Shown here piece by piece: positions 15,974 through 25,195 of a stretch of DNA of 52,980 nucleotides. How positions within the stretch are numbered: the first letter of the stretch is position 1; each line of letters opens with the position of its first letter. The notes beneath the pieces are model-generated. The model saw only the letters and a list, made by a program, of their open reading frames with translations. It searched no databases and was not told the origin of the DNA. Origin of the DNA: Fidelibacterota bacterium (GTDB taxonomy: Bacteria > Fidelibacterota > Marinisomatia > SCGC-AAA003-L08 > D37C17). The position numbers were made by a program, and so were the translations under genes. The stretch is from the NCBI GenBank assembly GCA_014381415.1, contig JACNLQ010000060.1:1-52980 (forward strand), read 5' to 3'.

Positions 15974-17490
15974 ATACCAATACCAAAATCGCCAAAGAAT
16001 CTGCCATCTCTTTCACAGGTATGGGAATGGGACAGATATTGCGCTACCTTTTCACTACTTTCTTGGCACGCTGGGCAGGTGTAGAATTACTGGGGATATA
16101 TTCCCTTGCAAACGCCATTACTCGTATTTCTGAGGTAATAGCAAAACTGGGACTTGACCAGGGAATCCTCAGAAAAGTGAGCCGGGAAGAAAACCTGAAA
16201 GAAAAACAATCCGCTATTTTATCTGCGCTTAAAATGGGGGCATTATCTGGCTTAATTTTCATGCTTATTCAAATAGCCATGGCTGGCTATTTAGCAGAGA
16301 ATATTTTTAATCAGTCCTCACTACTTACAATGGTCATTGCCATTCATGCCCTGTCTCTTCCCTTTTACATAATTATTCATATCTCTGCATTTTCTACTCA
16401 GGCTTTTAAAATGCTCAAATATAAAATAGTTGTAACGGAGATCCAGAATCCCCTGATTTTACTCTTGGCAATGATTGTCTGTTATTTTTTCTATTCTGCT
16501 GAATCTGCCATTATTATTCCGGTTGTGCTCTCTGCAGTTTTGGGGTGTATTACCATTACTATATTTTTGAAAAAAGTTTCAGGAGTTAATATTCTATCCG
16601 TGAAGAAGGGCACATTTAACCGAGACCTTTTAAATTATTCACTTCCCATCATGTTTATGTCAATTTTAGGCACCGTACTTCATTGGACAGACGTCATCAT
16701 GCTGGGCTATTTTACTGACTCTGCAACAGTTGGACTTTATCACCCCGCTGCCAGGACGGCAGGAATTGTCCGCATAGTTCTGTTGTCGTTTAGTGGAATT
16801 TATGGACCCCTAATGGCTGAAATGTATGCCAAAAAACTAACCTCAGAAATGAATCATCTCTTTAAATTGTTTACCCGGTGGATAACCACTTTTTCCCTGC
16901 CATTTGCAATATTGATTTTACTCTATCCGAAAAAAATAATGCTGATATTTGGAAGTGAATTTTTACCAGGATATCCAATTTTAATGCTATTGGTCACTGC
17001 TGCTTTTATTCAGGCCGTATTCGGAATTGGAGGCACTACGCTAAACATGACTGGCTTCCCCAAAATTAACTTAATGAACACCTTTATTGCCTGTGGATTA
17101 AACATTGGGCTAAATTTATATTTAATTCCAAAAATGGGTGGAATAGGTGCTGCAACAGCAACTTTAATAACTCTGTCACTAATTGCCTTTTTACGAATAA
17201 TACAAAACTGGAGACTGCTCCAACTCACACCATGGAGCCCAAAACTTATAAAACCAATTATCGCTGGAATTTTGGCTTTTGGTACAGGTTATCTTGTGAA
17301 AGGTTCGATTATGACATTCCATACCATCTTAACCTTAATTAGTGGCGGACTTATAATTGCCATTATATTTTTCACCACACTTTGGATGCTTGGATTAGAT
17401 GAAGATGATTCTGGTTTATTGGCAGGGGTTCAGATTATCCTTGGCAATTTCAAATTTAAAGCTTCTGATAAAAATGAAAATACTAACTAA
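15970..17490 (+). CDS. Wzx-type polysaccharide flippase (MOP superfamily)
   Basis: A 506-residue protein with about fourteen predicted transmembrane helices and the polysaccharide-biosynthesis start pattern (IAKESAISFTGMGMGQILRY). It would flip lipid-linked oligosaccharides made by the neighbouring glycosyltransferases across the inner membrane. The start is GTG at 15970 within a GTGA overlap with the preceding gene, and the end overlaps the YfhO-like gene by 17 bases. No charged motif fixes its substrate. Confidence 0.9.
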   Translation: MNTNTKIAKESAISFTGMGMGQILRYLFTTFLARWAGVELLGIYSLANAITRISEVIAKLGLDQGILRKVSREENLKEKQSAILSALKMGALSGLIFMLIQIAMAGYLAENIFNQSSLLTMVIAIHALSLPFYIIIHISAFSTQAFKMLKYKIVVTEIQNPLILLLAMIVCYFFYSAESAIIIPVVLSAVLGCITITIFLKKVSGVNILSVKKGTFNRDLLNYSLPIMFMSILGTVLHWTDVIMLGYFTDSATVGLYHPAARTAGIVRIVLLSFSGIYGPLMAEMYAKKLTSEMNHLFKLFTRWITTFSLPFAILILLYPKKIMLIFGSEFLPGYPILMLLVTAAFIQAVFGIGGTTLNMTGFPKINLMNTFIACGLNIGLNLYLIPKMGGIGAATATLITLSLIAFLRIIQNWRLLQLTPWSPKLIKPIIAGILAFGTGYLVKGSIMTFHTILTLISGGLIIAIIFFTTLWMLGLDEDDSGLLAGVQIILGNFKFKASDKNENTN

Positions 17491-19825
17491 ATACAATTTT
17501 CACCTCATTTCCATGGGCATTATTGCCCTAGTAGTGGGAGTTCTTTTCCATAAACCTCTCACAGGGGAGTTCACATTTACAGGGGCAGATTCACTCTCTC
17601 CCAGTGCTGTGCATCAGGGTATAGAATCTGCCGAAGAAGAATTTGGCCAATATCCCCTCTGGCTTCCTTGGGTGTTCAGTGGATTACCATCTATTCATTC
17701 TTTTCAGAATATTTCAGATTTCTATTTTCCAAACACAATAATTAATTGTCTGAAATGGATGGGCTTTCCGGGATTCTGGAATTATATACTCCATTTTATT
17801 TTAGCAGGGATGGGGGTTTTTGTACTTCTCACTCATTTGGGTACCAACCGTCTCAGTGCATTATTTGGTGGATTATCATTTGTTCTCATGCCCTACCTTA
17901 TAACCATGGTTGTTCACGGACATGGCAGCCAAATGATGACCACGGCATGGCTTCCTTGGGTGATTTGGGCAATCCTGCGCTTGTATGACAAAACAGATCT
18001 TGTAAATCTTGGCATTCTGGGTTTGCTGGTGGGTCTCCAACTTCAGCGTGCCCATGCCCAAATTGCCTATTATACCTGGATGGCTGGGGGATTACTCATT
18101 CTATTACTCTTATGGAAAATTCACAATACTCAATCCAACAAACCCAAGTGGATACTCTTTACAGCAGCGGGTCTCATTTTGGGACTATGTATGGCCATGT
18201 GGATATATCTTCCGGCCTTAAATTACGCTCCTCATTCCATCAGGGGTGCTGGAGGTGGGGGAGGGACCGGATTCGAATACGCCACTGCCTGGTCATTCTC
18301 ATTTGGCGAAATGTCCACATTCTTCATTCCCTCATTCTACGGATTCGGCGGTGCAACTTATTGGGGCAATATGCCCTTTACCGATTATCCCAATTATATG
18401 GGAATCATAGTCATAACTTTAGCCATAATTGGATTGCTATTTTCCAGTAAGAAAATTAAATATTTCTTCGGATTAACAGCACTATTCGCTTTGCTCATTT
18501 CCTTCGGGAAACATTTCTTTCTATACCAGATATTTTATGATTATTTCCCTTATTTCAATAAATTTCGAGTACCGGCAATGTTTCTCATCCTCACCCAATT
18601 CTCAGTGGCTGTACTAGCTGGATTAGGGTTGGATACTGCAGCAAAATTCATAGCTGAAAATAAAAATGAAAAATTGAAAAACCTATTTTATGTAGTTGGG
18701 GGAGTGCTGCTCATCATTCTCGGATTAAAATTTATGTTAGGCAGCCAACCTGATTTCGGCTCTCGAAGTCATCCCGTGCTTAACTCCCTTCGAATGGATA
18801 TGATCAATAGCGATATGATGAAATCTATATTCTTTCTTCTATTTGGGTGTGGTGCATTTTATATGATTAGGATGGGTTGGATTGGGTCCAAGATATTAAT
18901 GGGTATTATTATTAGCCTGTCAGCGATCGACCTAGCGCTGGTGGATCATCAAATCATTGAACCGGACAAAGACAGCTACCGCCAATCAACCATGACCAAA
19001 AGATCAGTAAAATCTTCATATCTCAGTGAAGATAAGGTCATTCGATTTCTACAGAAGGATACCACGCAATACCGAATATTACCTTTGGGAAGTTTAGCAA
19101 ATGAAAACAGGTGGTCTGCTTTTCAAATTGAAAGTATCATGGGCTACCATCCGGCAAAAATATATCGCTATAATAAGCTAAAGGATGAAGTAGGTTGGAA
19201 TTCTATGGGGGTTCTGCAAATGCTTAATGTAAAGTATTTAATCACAATGGAGAAGCTACCCCATCCTGCTTTTGATTTGGTCTTCACTGGTAAATTATTC
19301 CATCAGGGTAAATACCAGGAAACGAATGTGTATCAATTTAAATATGCCATGCCCCGTGTTTATTTCACGCAAGAAGTTAAGGTAGTTCCTGAGATGGATG
19401 ACCAATTTACTTTCCTCAGAAAACAAGATTTTAATCCCTTACAAAATTCAATTGTGGAAAAAAAGGTGGGGAGAATTGAATATAATCCCAATGCTCAGGC
19501 AAATATTTCCTTTTGGTCACCAGATAAAATTGAAATTGAGGTAAGTACATCTACCAATCAGTTTTTAGTGTTAAGTGAAATATACTATCCTGAAGGTTGG
19601 GAAATTACCAGTCATCCCGAATGGGAAATACACCTGGTGAATACCATATTACGGGGATTACACATCCCTGCTGGCGAACATCAGATTGTCATGGAGTTTA
19701 TCCCCAATGATATCCGCTATGGAACCTTCTTAACTTGGGGCTCCACTGTCCTATTATTATTGTTCATTGTAGTAAGGATTAACCATAAACGAAAAGAAAA
19801 TGAAACCCACTCAAAAACCATTTAA
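17474..19825 (+). CDS. YfhO-like multi-pass membrane protein (probable glycan-modifying GT-C)
   Basis: About 783 residues starting at the ATG at 17474; an in-frame start at 17399 would lie deep inside the flippase gene. The N-terminal 500 residues have about a dozen transmembrane helices with a large loop (GEFTFTGADSLSPSA) early on, the layout of GT-C-fold glycosyltransferases and YfhO-family proteins. A soluble C-terminal domain (about 530-750) and a final helix follow. YfhO in Gram-positives modifies teichoic acid with sugars from lipid-linked donors on the outer face. Here it may use the polyprenyl-linked sugar made by the GtrB-like enzyme at 10482. The last 26 bases overlap the kinase gene. 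Confidence 0.75.
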   Translation: MKILTKYNFHLISMGIIALVVGVLFHKPLTGEFTFTGADSLSPSAVHQGIESAEEEFGQYPLWLPWVFSGLPSIHSFQNISDFYFPNTIINCLKWMGFPGFWNYILHFILAGMGVFVLLTHLGTNRLSALFGGLSFVLMPYLITMVVHGHGSQMMTTAWLPWVIWAILRLYDKTDLVNLGILGLLVGLQLQRAHAQIAYYTWMAGGLLILLLLWKIHNTQSNKPKWILFTAAGLILGLCMAMWIYLPALNYAPHSIRGAGGGGGTGFEYATAWSFSFGEMSTFFIPSFYGFGGATYWGNMPFTDYPNYMGIIVITLAIIGLLFSSKKIKYFFGLTALFALLISFGKHFFLYQIFYDYFPYFNKFRVPAMFLILTQFSVAVLAGLGLDTAAKFIAENKNEKLKNLFYVVGGVLLIILGLKFMLGSQPDFGSRSHPVLNSLRMDMINSDMMKSIFFLLFGCGAFYMIRMGWIGSKILMGIIISLSAIDLALVDHQIIEPDKDSYRQSTMTKRSVKSSYLSEDKVIRFLQKDTTQYRILPLGSLANENRWSAFQIESIMGYHPAKIYRYNKLKDEVGWNSMGVLQMLNVKYLITMEKLPHPAFDLVFTGKLFHQGKYQETNVYQFKYAMPRVYFTQEVKVVPEMDDQFTFLRKQDFNPLQNSIVEKKVGRIEYNPNAQANISFWSPDKIEIEVSTSTNQFLVLSEIYYPEGWEITSHPEWEIHLVNTILRGLHIPAGEHQIVMEFIPNDIRYGTFLTWGSTVLLLLFIVVRINHKRKENETHSKTI

Positions 19826-20960
19826 CATTAAACTCAGCCTATTTATTCTGGCTATGTCCATTATTGTCATGATTTTCTGGATAAACCGAATAATGATTAA
19901 TCAGTTGCGGAACGAAGCCAGGTCACAGGCAGAGATTCTCGCTAAGTCATACTCTGATGCCATTAACAGCTCCAATCAGGAAGACATTCGTTTTGTTATG
20001 GATATTCTCCTGCCATCCATGAATTTCCCCATTATCATTACCTCTAAAGATGAAATATCGGCTGGACTAAACCTGGGAATTACTGCAAATGAGGGAAGCC
20101 CTGAATTTAATTCCCAAGCTTGGGCAATGGTGAAAAAAATGGATCAAACATTTCCACCATTAAACTTGGTATGGGATGATGTAAAATGGGGAGAAATTCA
20201 TTATTCTGACCCTCTGGTAGTCACCCGTCTGCGCTGGATGCCCTATCTGGAAGTTGGTTTCGGAATTGTATTCATTCTCATTACCCTTTGGGGAATGCAA
20301 CTCATCCGTCGCAGTGAGAAAAATTTGATTTACGCCGGAATGGCACGAGAAACCGCCCATCAACTGGGAACCCCAGTATCCTCACTCATGGGTTGGGTGA
20401 AACTCCTGAGGGAAGAAAAAGAAGATAAGGGCACTTTACTAAATTCCATGGACCAAGATATTTTGCGACTCTCTGAAATTTCCGAACGATTTTCTAAAAT
20501 TGGATCCAAACCCAAACTGAAAAAAATAGTGGTAGTGGAATTAATTTCTGAAATGAGTGCGTATATGAAAAAACGGCTCCCCAACCATTCTGGCGTTGAA
20601 ATAAACTTTTCGGGTGATAGCAATATCACTATTCAAGGGGATTGGGTACTGCTTAGATGGGCAGTGGAAAATCTCATGAAAAATGCAGTGGATGCCATGG
20701 ATACAAAATCTGGTGTCATTTCAATTAAACTTTCCAAAACAGAAGCTGGCATTCAGTTGGATGTTAGTGATTCGGGCAAAGGTATTCCCCGCGGGGACTG
20801 GAAAAATATTTTTCGCCCGGGACATAGCAGCAAGCCTCGAGGCTGGGGATTGGGATTAAGCCTCACCCAACGAATCATTGAAGAAATTCATGGGGGTGCT
20901 ATAAAAGTTTTGAAGTCTAAGCCGGGGGAGACAGTCTTCAGATTACATTTCTCTCTGTAA
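19800..20960 (+). CDS. Sensor histidine kinase, orphan
   Basis: A 386-residue inner-membrane kinase. TM1 is at about 11-29 and TM2 at about 149-168, enclosing a periplasmic sensor of about 120 residues. The phospho-accepting box is ARETAHQLGTPVSS with His187. The ATP-binding domain has the N box (ENLMKNAVDAM, Asn295), G1 (DSGKGIP, from Asp324) and the F/G2 region (IFRPGHSSKPRGWGLGLSL). No response regulator lies on either side. It is translationally coupled to the glycan cluster (26-base overlap with the YfhO-like gene), so it may sense envelope or glycan state. Sensor-domain family not recognised. Confidence 0.9.
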   Translation: MKPTQKPFNIKLSLFILAMSIIVMIFWINRIMINQLRNEARSQAEILAKSYSDAINSSNQEDIRFVMDILLPSMNFPIIITSKDEISAGLNLGITANEGSPEFNSQAWAMVKKMDQTFPPLNLVWDDVKWGEIHYSDPLVVTRLRWMPYLEVGFGIVFILITLWGMQLIRRSEKNLIYAGMARETAHQLGTPVSSLMGWVKLLREEKEDKGTLLNSMDQDILRLSEISERFSKIGSKPKLKKIVVVELISEMSAYMKKRLPNHSGVEINFSGDSNITIQGDWVLLRWAVENLMKNAVDAMDTKSGVISIKLSKTEAGIQLDVSDSGKGIPRGDWKNIFRPGHSSKPRGWGLGLSLTQRIIEEIHGGAIKVLKSKPGETVFRLHFSL

Positions 20961-21388
20961 TGCACAATAGAAATACAAAAAAATAACCACGAATTTGCAC
21001 GAATAAACGGGAAAAATTGTCATGCTGAGGTTTCGAAGTATCTCAAGCCCTGGTTGGTAGAATAAATCATTGAGATTCTTTCTTTATAGGGAAAGTCAGA
21101 ATTGGCCTGCCAGTCGTAATGTTTATTCTGAGCTTCTCAAAGTTTAATACATACGGGGATTCGTTGGAATAAAGGATTTACAGGATTGAAAAAGGTAATC
21201 TTTTCATCCTAAAATCTGGAAAATCTAAATTCAGATAAAAGGTTTAATATGGCAGGAAATGTGAGAATAGCATCAACGCAGTTGATGCAGTCCAAATAAA
21301 GAAATTATTATTATGTGTAAAAATCTTCAATCAATTTATAAAAGTGTGTTAAATTTCCCGCCTGTCTTTTATATAAGGAATTAGAATT
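20961..21388. other. Spacer with dispersed repeat elements ahead of rpmB
   Basis: No credible gene in 428 bases. It holds a REP-like tract at about 21019-21044 (TCATGCTGAGG then TTTCGAAGTATCTC), a weaker related copy near 21123-21140 (TTCTGAGCTTCTCAAAG), and a hairpin element with an AGTCCAAA tail at 21270-21296. Just before rpmB, TTAAAT (21349-21354) and TATAAG (21372-21377), 17 bases apart, could form its promoter; this is weak. Confidence 0.5.
21270..21296. repeat. Hairpin repeat element with AGTCCAAA tail, copy 1
   Basis: Stem GCATCAA, loop CGCAG, stem TTGATGC, then AGTCCAAA. The same architecture, with the same loop and tail but a different stem sequence that still pairs, recurs at 38954-38980. 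Related structure at 39119-39168. Covariation of the stems points to a structured element rather than chance. Confidence 0.65.
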
Positions 21389-21580
21389 ATGGCAAAAATA
21401 TGTGAAATATGCGGAAAGAAACCAATTGTGGGAAATAATGTAAGTCACTCACATCATAAAACCCGTCGCCGTTGGTTACCCAACCTGCAAAGGGTTCGGG
21501 CAATGATTGACGGCACCAAAAAACGGATTAAAGTGTGTACCAACTGTTTAAAATCCGGGAAAGTCTTGAAAGCTATTTAG
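21389..21580 (+). CDS. rpmB: 50S ribosomal protein L28, zinc-binding form
   Basis: A 63-residue protein, the family's usual size. [12 protein letters not shown] and [18 protein letters not shown] are classic L28. Four cysteines in two CxxC pairs (Cys5/Cys8 and Cys50/Cys53) make the zinc-ribbon (C+) form. A purine-rich AAGGAA precedes the ATG. It is a single-gene unit with a terminator 24 bases downstream and repeat-bearing spacers on both sides. L33, often its neighbour, is not here. Confidence 0.97.
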   Translation: MAKICEICGKKPIVGNNVSHSHHKTRRRWLPNLQRVRAMIDGTKKRIKVCTNCLKSGKVLKAI

Positions 21581-21603
21581 ACGGAGTTACATTTCAATAA
21601 AAC

Positions 21604-21631
21604 AAAAAACCTCCTTTTTAGGAGGTTTTTT
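21604..21631 (+). terminator. Rho-independent terminator after rpmB
   Basis: Stem AAAACCTCC / GGAGGTTTT with a short T-rich loop, followed by more T; the A run on the 5' side means it could also work for transcripts from the opposite strand. Confidence 0.88.
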
Positions 21632-21949
21632 GTTTCTATTGAATCTGTCATATTGGAAAGCTATGCGAGTCTTAACCATTCTTATTACACCAATGATAAA
21701 TGATTTTAACCCACCTCCCGGCTTCGCCATGGTCTCCTCCTTTGAGAAGAATTTATATTTTATTTGTTTATATTGTCGAGTAAAATTCTATTGTGCCACT
21801 ACCAAGGTTATTGTACAAAAAAGCCCCTCGTCCTTCGACATGCTCAGGATCCGAGAGGCTTTTATTGGTATCTAACAATTATTGAGGAGGGAGTAAACTC
21901 CTCACTCCATTTAGGAGTCCATTATATTACAGGCAATAAACTATCTTGT
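21632..21949. other. Spacer between rpmB and ftsZ with REP-like tracts; no gene
   Basis: Convergent spacer. Short open frames here have no recognisable product, odd composition and no ribosome binding site, so I treat them as noise. CACCTCCCGGCTTCGCC near 21713-21729 and TCCTTCGACATGCTCAGGA at 21831-21849 look like dispersed intergenic repeats; the second is within the ftsZ-side terminator. Confidence 0.5.
21817..21864 (-). terminator. Terminator of the dcw operon, with REP-like loop
   Basis: Read on the minus strand, AAAAGCCTCTCG pairs with CGAGGGGCTTTT and is followed by six T. The loop is the palindromic tract TCCTGAGCATGTCGAAGGA, a REP-like sequence. It lies about 90 bases beyond the ftsZ stop and would end the long division operon. 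Confidence 0.75.
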
Positions 21950-23164
21950 TTATTCCTGACGATTTCGAATAAATGCCGGAACATCCAGATCATCACCAAA
22001 GGTAATTATGGGTCCAGCAGTTGCTTCTCCTTCCGAATCATCCTCTTTAAACAATGTAGGTGTACTTTCAGGTTCATTCACAGGAGTTGATGATTCCTGG
22101 AATGCAGAAATGCGATTATCATCTTCACTTACATTTTGATCAACCCGAGGGAGGGAGAACTCTGGTTTAGCCGAATGAGGAATTGAATTATATTCCCGTT
22201 TTCCATCTCCATTTAAACCGGTGGCAATTACCGTAACTCGAACTTCATCAGTGAGGTTTTTATCCAGTACACACCCAAGGATAACATTGGCATCAGCGCC
22301 TGCTTCTTCATAAATAATGCTGGAGGCATCATTCAGCTCATGAATGGTCATATTCTCTGGTCCCGTGATGTTAACCAATAAACCCTGTGACCCGGTAATG
22401 CTAGCATCCTGCAACAGGGGAGAATTGATTGCCTGTTGTGCGGCTAAAATTGCCCGTTCTTCTCCATGGGCAATTCCGGTACCCATAATAGCATCACCCA
22501 TATTCTCCATCACCGTTTTCACATCGGCAAAATCAAGATTGATTAAACCGGGAATATTGATGAGGTCAGAAATACCCTTGGTTGCCTGATGCAATACTGA
22601 ATCTGCCAATTTGAAGGATTCTGTAACGGTTGTATTTTCATCGGTTATTTCTAGAAGTGTTTCATTGGGAATTGCAAGAAGAGTATCACAATTCTTCTTC
22701 ATTTCTTCAATTCCTGCCAATGCCCGTTTGTGGCGCTTAGGTCCTTCAAATGCAAAAGGCTTGGTTACAATGCCCACTGTGAGAGCGCCCATTTCCTTTG
22801 ATATTTTAGCAATTGCAGGGGCAGCTCCGCTTCCGGTACCGCCACCCATACCTGCCGTAATAAATACCATGTCAGAATTTTCCAGAGTGCTGGTAATGAC
22901 CTCTTTATTTTCTTCAACAGCTTGTTGTCCGATCTCTGCATTAGCGCCAGCTCCTAATCCCTTAGTAAGCTCTTTGCCAATTTGCAACTTGGTTTGAGAA
23001 TTATTATTCTCCAGATCCTGCGCATCGGTATTTACGGCAATAAAATCCACCGAATTCATTCCATCTTCGATCATGCGGTTTAAGGCATTTCCACCACCCC
23101 CTCCAACTCCAACGACGATTATCTTTGCTTTCTGTTCTTTCAGGTCTACAGGTTCAAATAACAT
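21950..23164 (-). CDS. ftsZ: Cell division protein FtsZ
   Basis: A 404-residue tubulin-like GTPase that polymerises into the Z ring. The GTP-binding GGGTGSG motif is at 107-113 (GMGGGTGSGAAP), the VGVGGGGGNAL start at 18-28, and the T7 loop (NLDFADV) near 207-213. A variable acidic linker (about 320-390) leads to the conserved C-terminal peptide DVPAFIRNRQE, which binds FtsA and membrane partners. It is the last gene of the cluster, 25 bases after ftsA, and is followed by a terminator. Confidence 0.98.
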   Translation of the reverse strand: MLFEPVDLKEQKAKIIVVGVGGGGGNALNRMIEDGMNSVDFIAVNTDAQDLENNNSQTKLQIGKELTKGLGAGANAEIGQQAVEENKEVITSTLENSDMVFITAGMGGGTGSGAAPAIAKISKEMGALTVGIVTKPFAFEGPKRHKRALAGIEEMKKNCDTLLAIPNETLLEITDENTTVTESFKLADSVLHQATKGISDLINIPGLINLDFADVKTVMENMGDAIMGTGIAHGEERAILAAQQAINSPLLQDASITGSQGLLVNITGPENMTIHELNDASSIIYEEAGADANVILGCVLDKNLTDEVRVTVIATGLNGDGKREYNSIPHSAKPEFSLPRVDQNVSEDDNRISAFQESSTPVNEPESTPTLFKEDDSEGEATAGPIITFGDDLDVPAFIRNRQE

Positions 23165-23189
23165 GTTTACTCCTTTTCTTTGTTTATTG

Positions 23190-24449
23190 TTAGTACCAAT
23201 TTTTTAGCCAGTTACCCATTTTTGTAAATGACCCTTTGAAAATTGAATTTATATCTATGGGATTTCCATATTCCAGTTCTGACCAATTCTGTCTGCCATA
23301 ATTAATCAGTCCTACACCCGTGGAATAGCGGGGATTATTTACTTTTTCAGATACTCCACCACTTAATTGGGGTTGCCCCACCTTAATAGGTTGTTGAAAA
23401 ATTTCTTGTGCTAAATCCGTTACATGTTCCAGGCGTGAGCCTCCGCCAGTGAGAACAATACCAAAGGTATAATCGCCAGGGTAGTCGGATTTGCGGATTT
23501 CATTTTTCACCAAACGGAATATTTCATCCATGCGAGGCTCAATAATGCAAGCAAGATTCTTCCGAGATATGGTATTGGACTCCCGTCCATTGGTTCCGGT
23601 AATATTAATATTTTCTTCGGGATCTGCCAAGGCAGATTTTGCCGAACCGTACTGACACTTAAGTTGTTCTGCCTGCTCTAAGGTTGTTTGCACCCCATAG
23701 GCGATATCATAGGTGATATTGCTTCCACCTAGAGGAACAGTACCCGCGTGAAGTACACCGCCTTCATGATACACAATAACATCAGTTGTGCCACCGCCAA
23801 TATCCACCAAAATCACCCCTAATTTTCGTTCGTTTTCATCTAACACGGAATGGGCAGATGCAAGTGGTTCGAGTACAAATTCAATTACATCCACACCGGC
23901 TTTTTCCATGCAGGTTTGCAGGTCCTTTTCTACGTTGATGGCGGATGTGACTAAATGAACTTTGGCTTCTAGGCGATGCCCTGCCAAACCTAATGGATTC
24001 TTGATACCGCTACGATCATCTACTTTAAAATCTCGGGAAAGTACATGCAGTATGCGCCTGTCTGGGGAAAGATTTATTGATTGGGCATGGTCCAACACCC
24101 GCTGGACATCACTTTGGGTAATTTCCTGTCCAACCGGTTGACGATTACTGCCTTTACTCACGGTAATGACGCCTGAATAATTGATGCCGCGAATATGATC
24201 ACCGGTTATGCCTACAAATGCCCCATCAACCTCAATATCTGCCTGGCGTTCTGCCATAGTAAGCGCTTGAGTGAGGGAGTCGACAGTTTTATTCATATTT
24301 ACTACAATACCCTTTTTCAGGCCATCAGATGGAGCCTCACCGACTCCCAGAATATTAATTGAGTTATCAGATTTATCCCATTCGGCAATGACCACTGCAA
24401 TTTTGGTGGTACCTATATCAATTCCGCTGATTATTTGTTTATCTTCCAA
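23190..24449 (-). CDS. ftsA: Cell division protein FtsA
   Basis: A 419-residue actin-like ATPase that anchors FtsZ filaments to the membrane. Phosphate 1 motif GIDIGTTKIAVV (9-20), phosphate 2 VDIGGGTTDVIVY (about 205-217) and adenosine motif VLTGGGSRLEH (about 334-344) are present, as is the SHS2 (1C) region after residue 85. The C-terminal end, FTKMGNWLKNWY, is an amphipathic membrane-targeting helix. Two bases separate it from ftsQ upstream. Confidence 0.97.
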   Translation of the reverse strand: MEDKQIISGIDIGTTKIAVVIAEWDKSDNSINILGVGEAPSDGLKKGIVVNMNKTVDSLTQALTMAERQADIEVDGAFVGITGDHIRGINYSGVITVSKGSNRQPVGQEITQSDVQRVLDHAQSINLSPDRRILHVLSRDFKVDDRSGIKNPLGLAGHRLEAKVHLVTSAINVEKDLQTCMEKAGVDVIEFVLEPLASAHSVLDENERKLGVILVDIGGGTTDVIVYHEGGVLHAGTVPLGGSNITYDIAYGVQTTLEQAEQLKCQYGSAKSALADPEENINITGTNGRESNTISRKNLACIIEPRMDEIFRLVKNEIRKSDYPGDYTFGIVLTGGGSRLEHVTDLAQEIFQQPIKVGQPQLSGGVSEKVNNPRYSTGVGLINYGRQNWSELEYGNPIDINSIFKGSFTKMGNWLKNWY

Positions 24450-24451
24450 TT

Positions 24452-25195
24452 TTATCCTTTACGATATTTTTCTTTTACCACTACCTGTTCAGCAACTCTC
24501 AAATCAATATATGAATAATCTCTAAGCTGTTTATTGGGATACACTGTCTTCTCAAAGTTTTTCAAAACATTGAGCTGAGGGAGTAGATTATCTGAAGTCG
24601 TGAATATTCGGGTTTTGCTGTCACTAAAAAACGTCCACTTTTCGTCACCAATAATAACCTCACTTAAATTGTCATAAAATAAAGGATAATCGTTTACTAA
24701 AAATTTGAATACATCTGCAATATCGTTAGTAAATCCCGTTTTATCATTCATATCATCTGAAAAGTTAATAATGGGAACAGGGTAGAAGCTAATGGCTTTG
24801 CCCTGAGCAGGTAGAAGTGATCCGTTTTTATCCATTAAGAAATTTTGATTTTCCAGAGTAATGAGCAAAATCGGTTTTCTCTCAATCACTTGAACCATTA
24901 CAGTATTTGGTAGGATTCGGCTTAGTTGCACACATTCAATATAATCCAGAGAAGATATTTCACTTTGTAATTCATCCAGATCAATAGAAAAATAGGATTC
25001 TTCCATAAATGGCTGCAGTTGTTTTTGAATTTGAGCATTCGTTACAAATTGATTACCTTTTATTTTGACTTCAAATGTATCGAATAGTCCAATGTGGGTG
25101 GAATACCCAGTAACAATAATTCCCGATAAAATAATTCCCACAATACTTGAGACAGTTTTAAAAATTAAAGCAATGATTTTTTGTCTTTTACGCAT
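24452..25195 (-). CDS. ftsQ: Cell division protein FtsQ/DivIB
   Basis: A 247-residue protein with a short basic N-terminus, one transmembrane helix (about 8-31) and a POTRA domain (about 38-108: FEVKIKGNQFVTNAQIQKQL through VMVQVIERKPI), followed by the beta domain. It links early and late divisome proteins with FtsL and FtsB in the periplasm. Its start overlaps the murB end by eight bases. Sequence conservation is low, as usual; position between murB and ftsA supports the call. Confidence 0.93.
   Translation of the reverse strand: MRKRQKIIALIFKTVSSIVGIILSGIIVTGYSTHIGLFDTFEVKIKGNQFVTNAQIQKQLQPFMEESYFSIDLDELQSEISSLDYIECVQLSRILPNTVMVQVIERKPILLITLENQNFLMDKNGSLLPAQGKAISFYPVPIINFSDDMNDKTGFTNDIADVFKFLVNDYPLFYDNLSEVIIGDEKWTFFSDSKTRIFTTSDNLLPQLNVLKNFEKTVYPNKQLRDYSYIDLRVAEQVVVKEKYRKG

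Noticed and set aside
20961-21388. Search for tRNA or other structured RNA genes in the long spacers (also 38691-39474 and 51777-52130)
   Set aside because: No cloverleaf with a GTTC-type T loop and CCA-compatible acceptor could be drawn; only short hairpins and repeats are present.
21630-22090. Short ORFs in the rpmB-ftsZ spacer and over the end of ftsZ
   Set aside because: No ribosome binding site, no recognisable domain, and they run through repeats, a terminator and the antisense of ftsZ.
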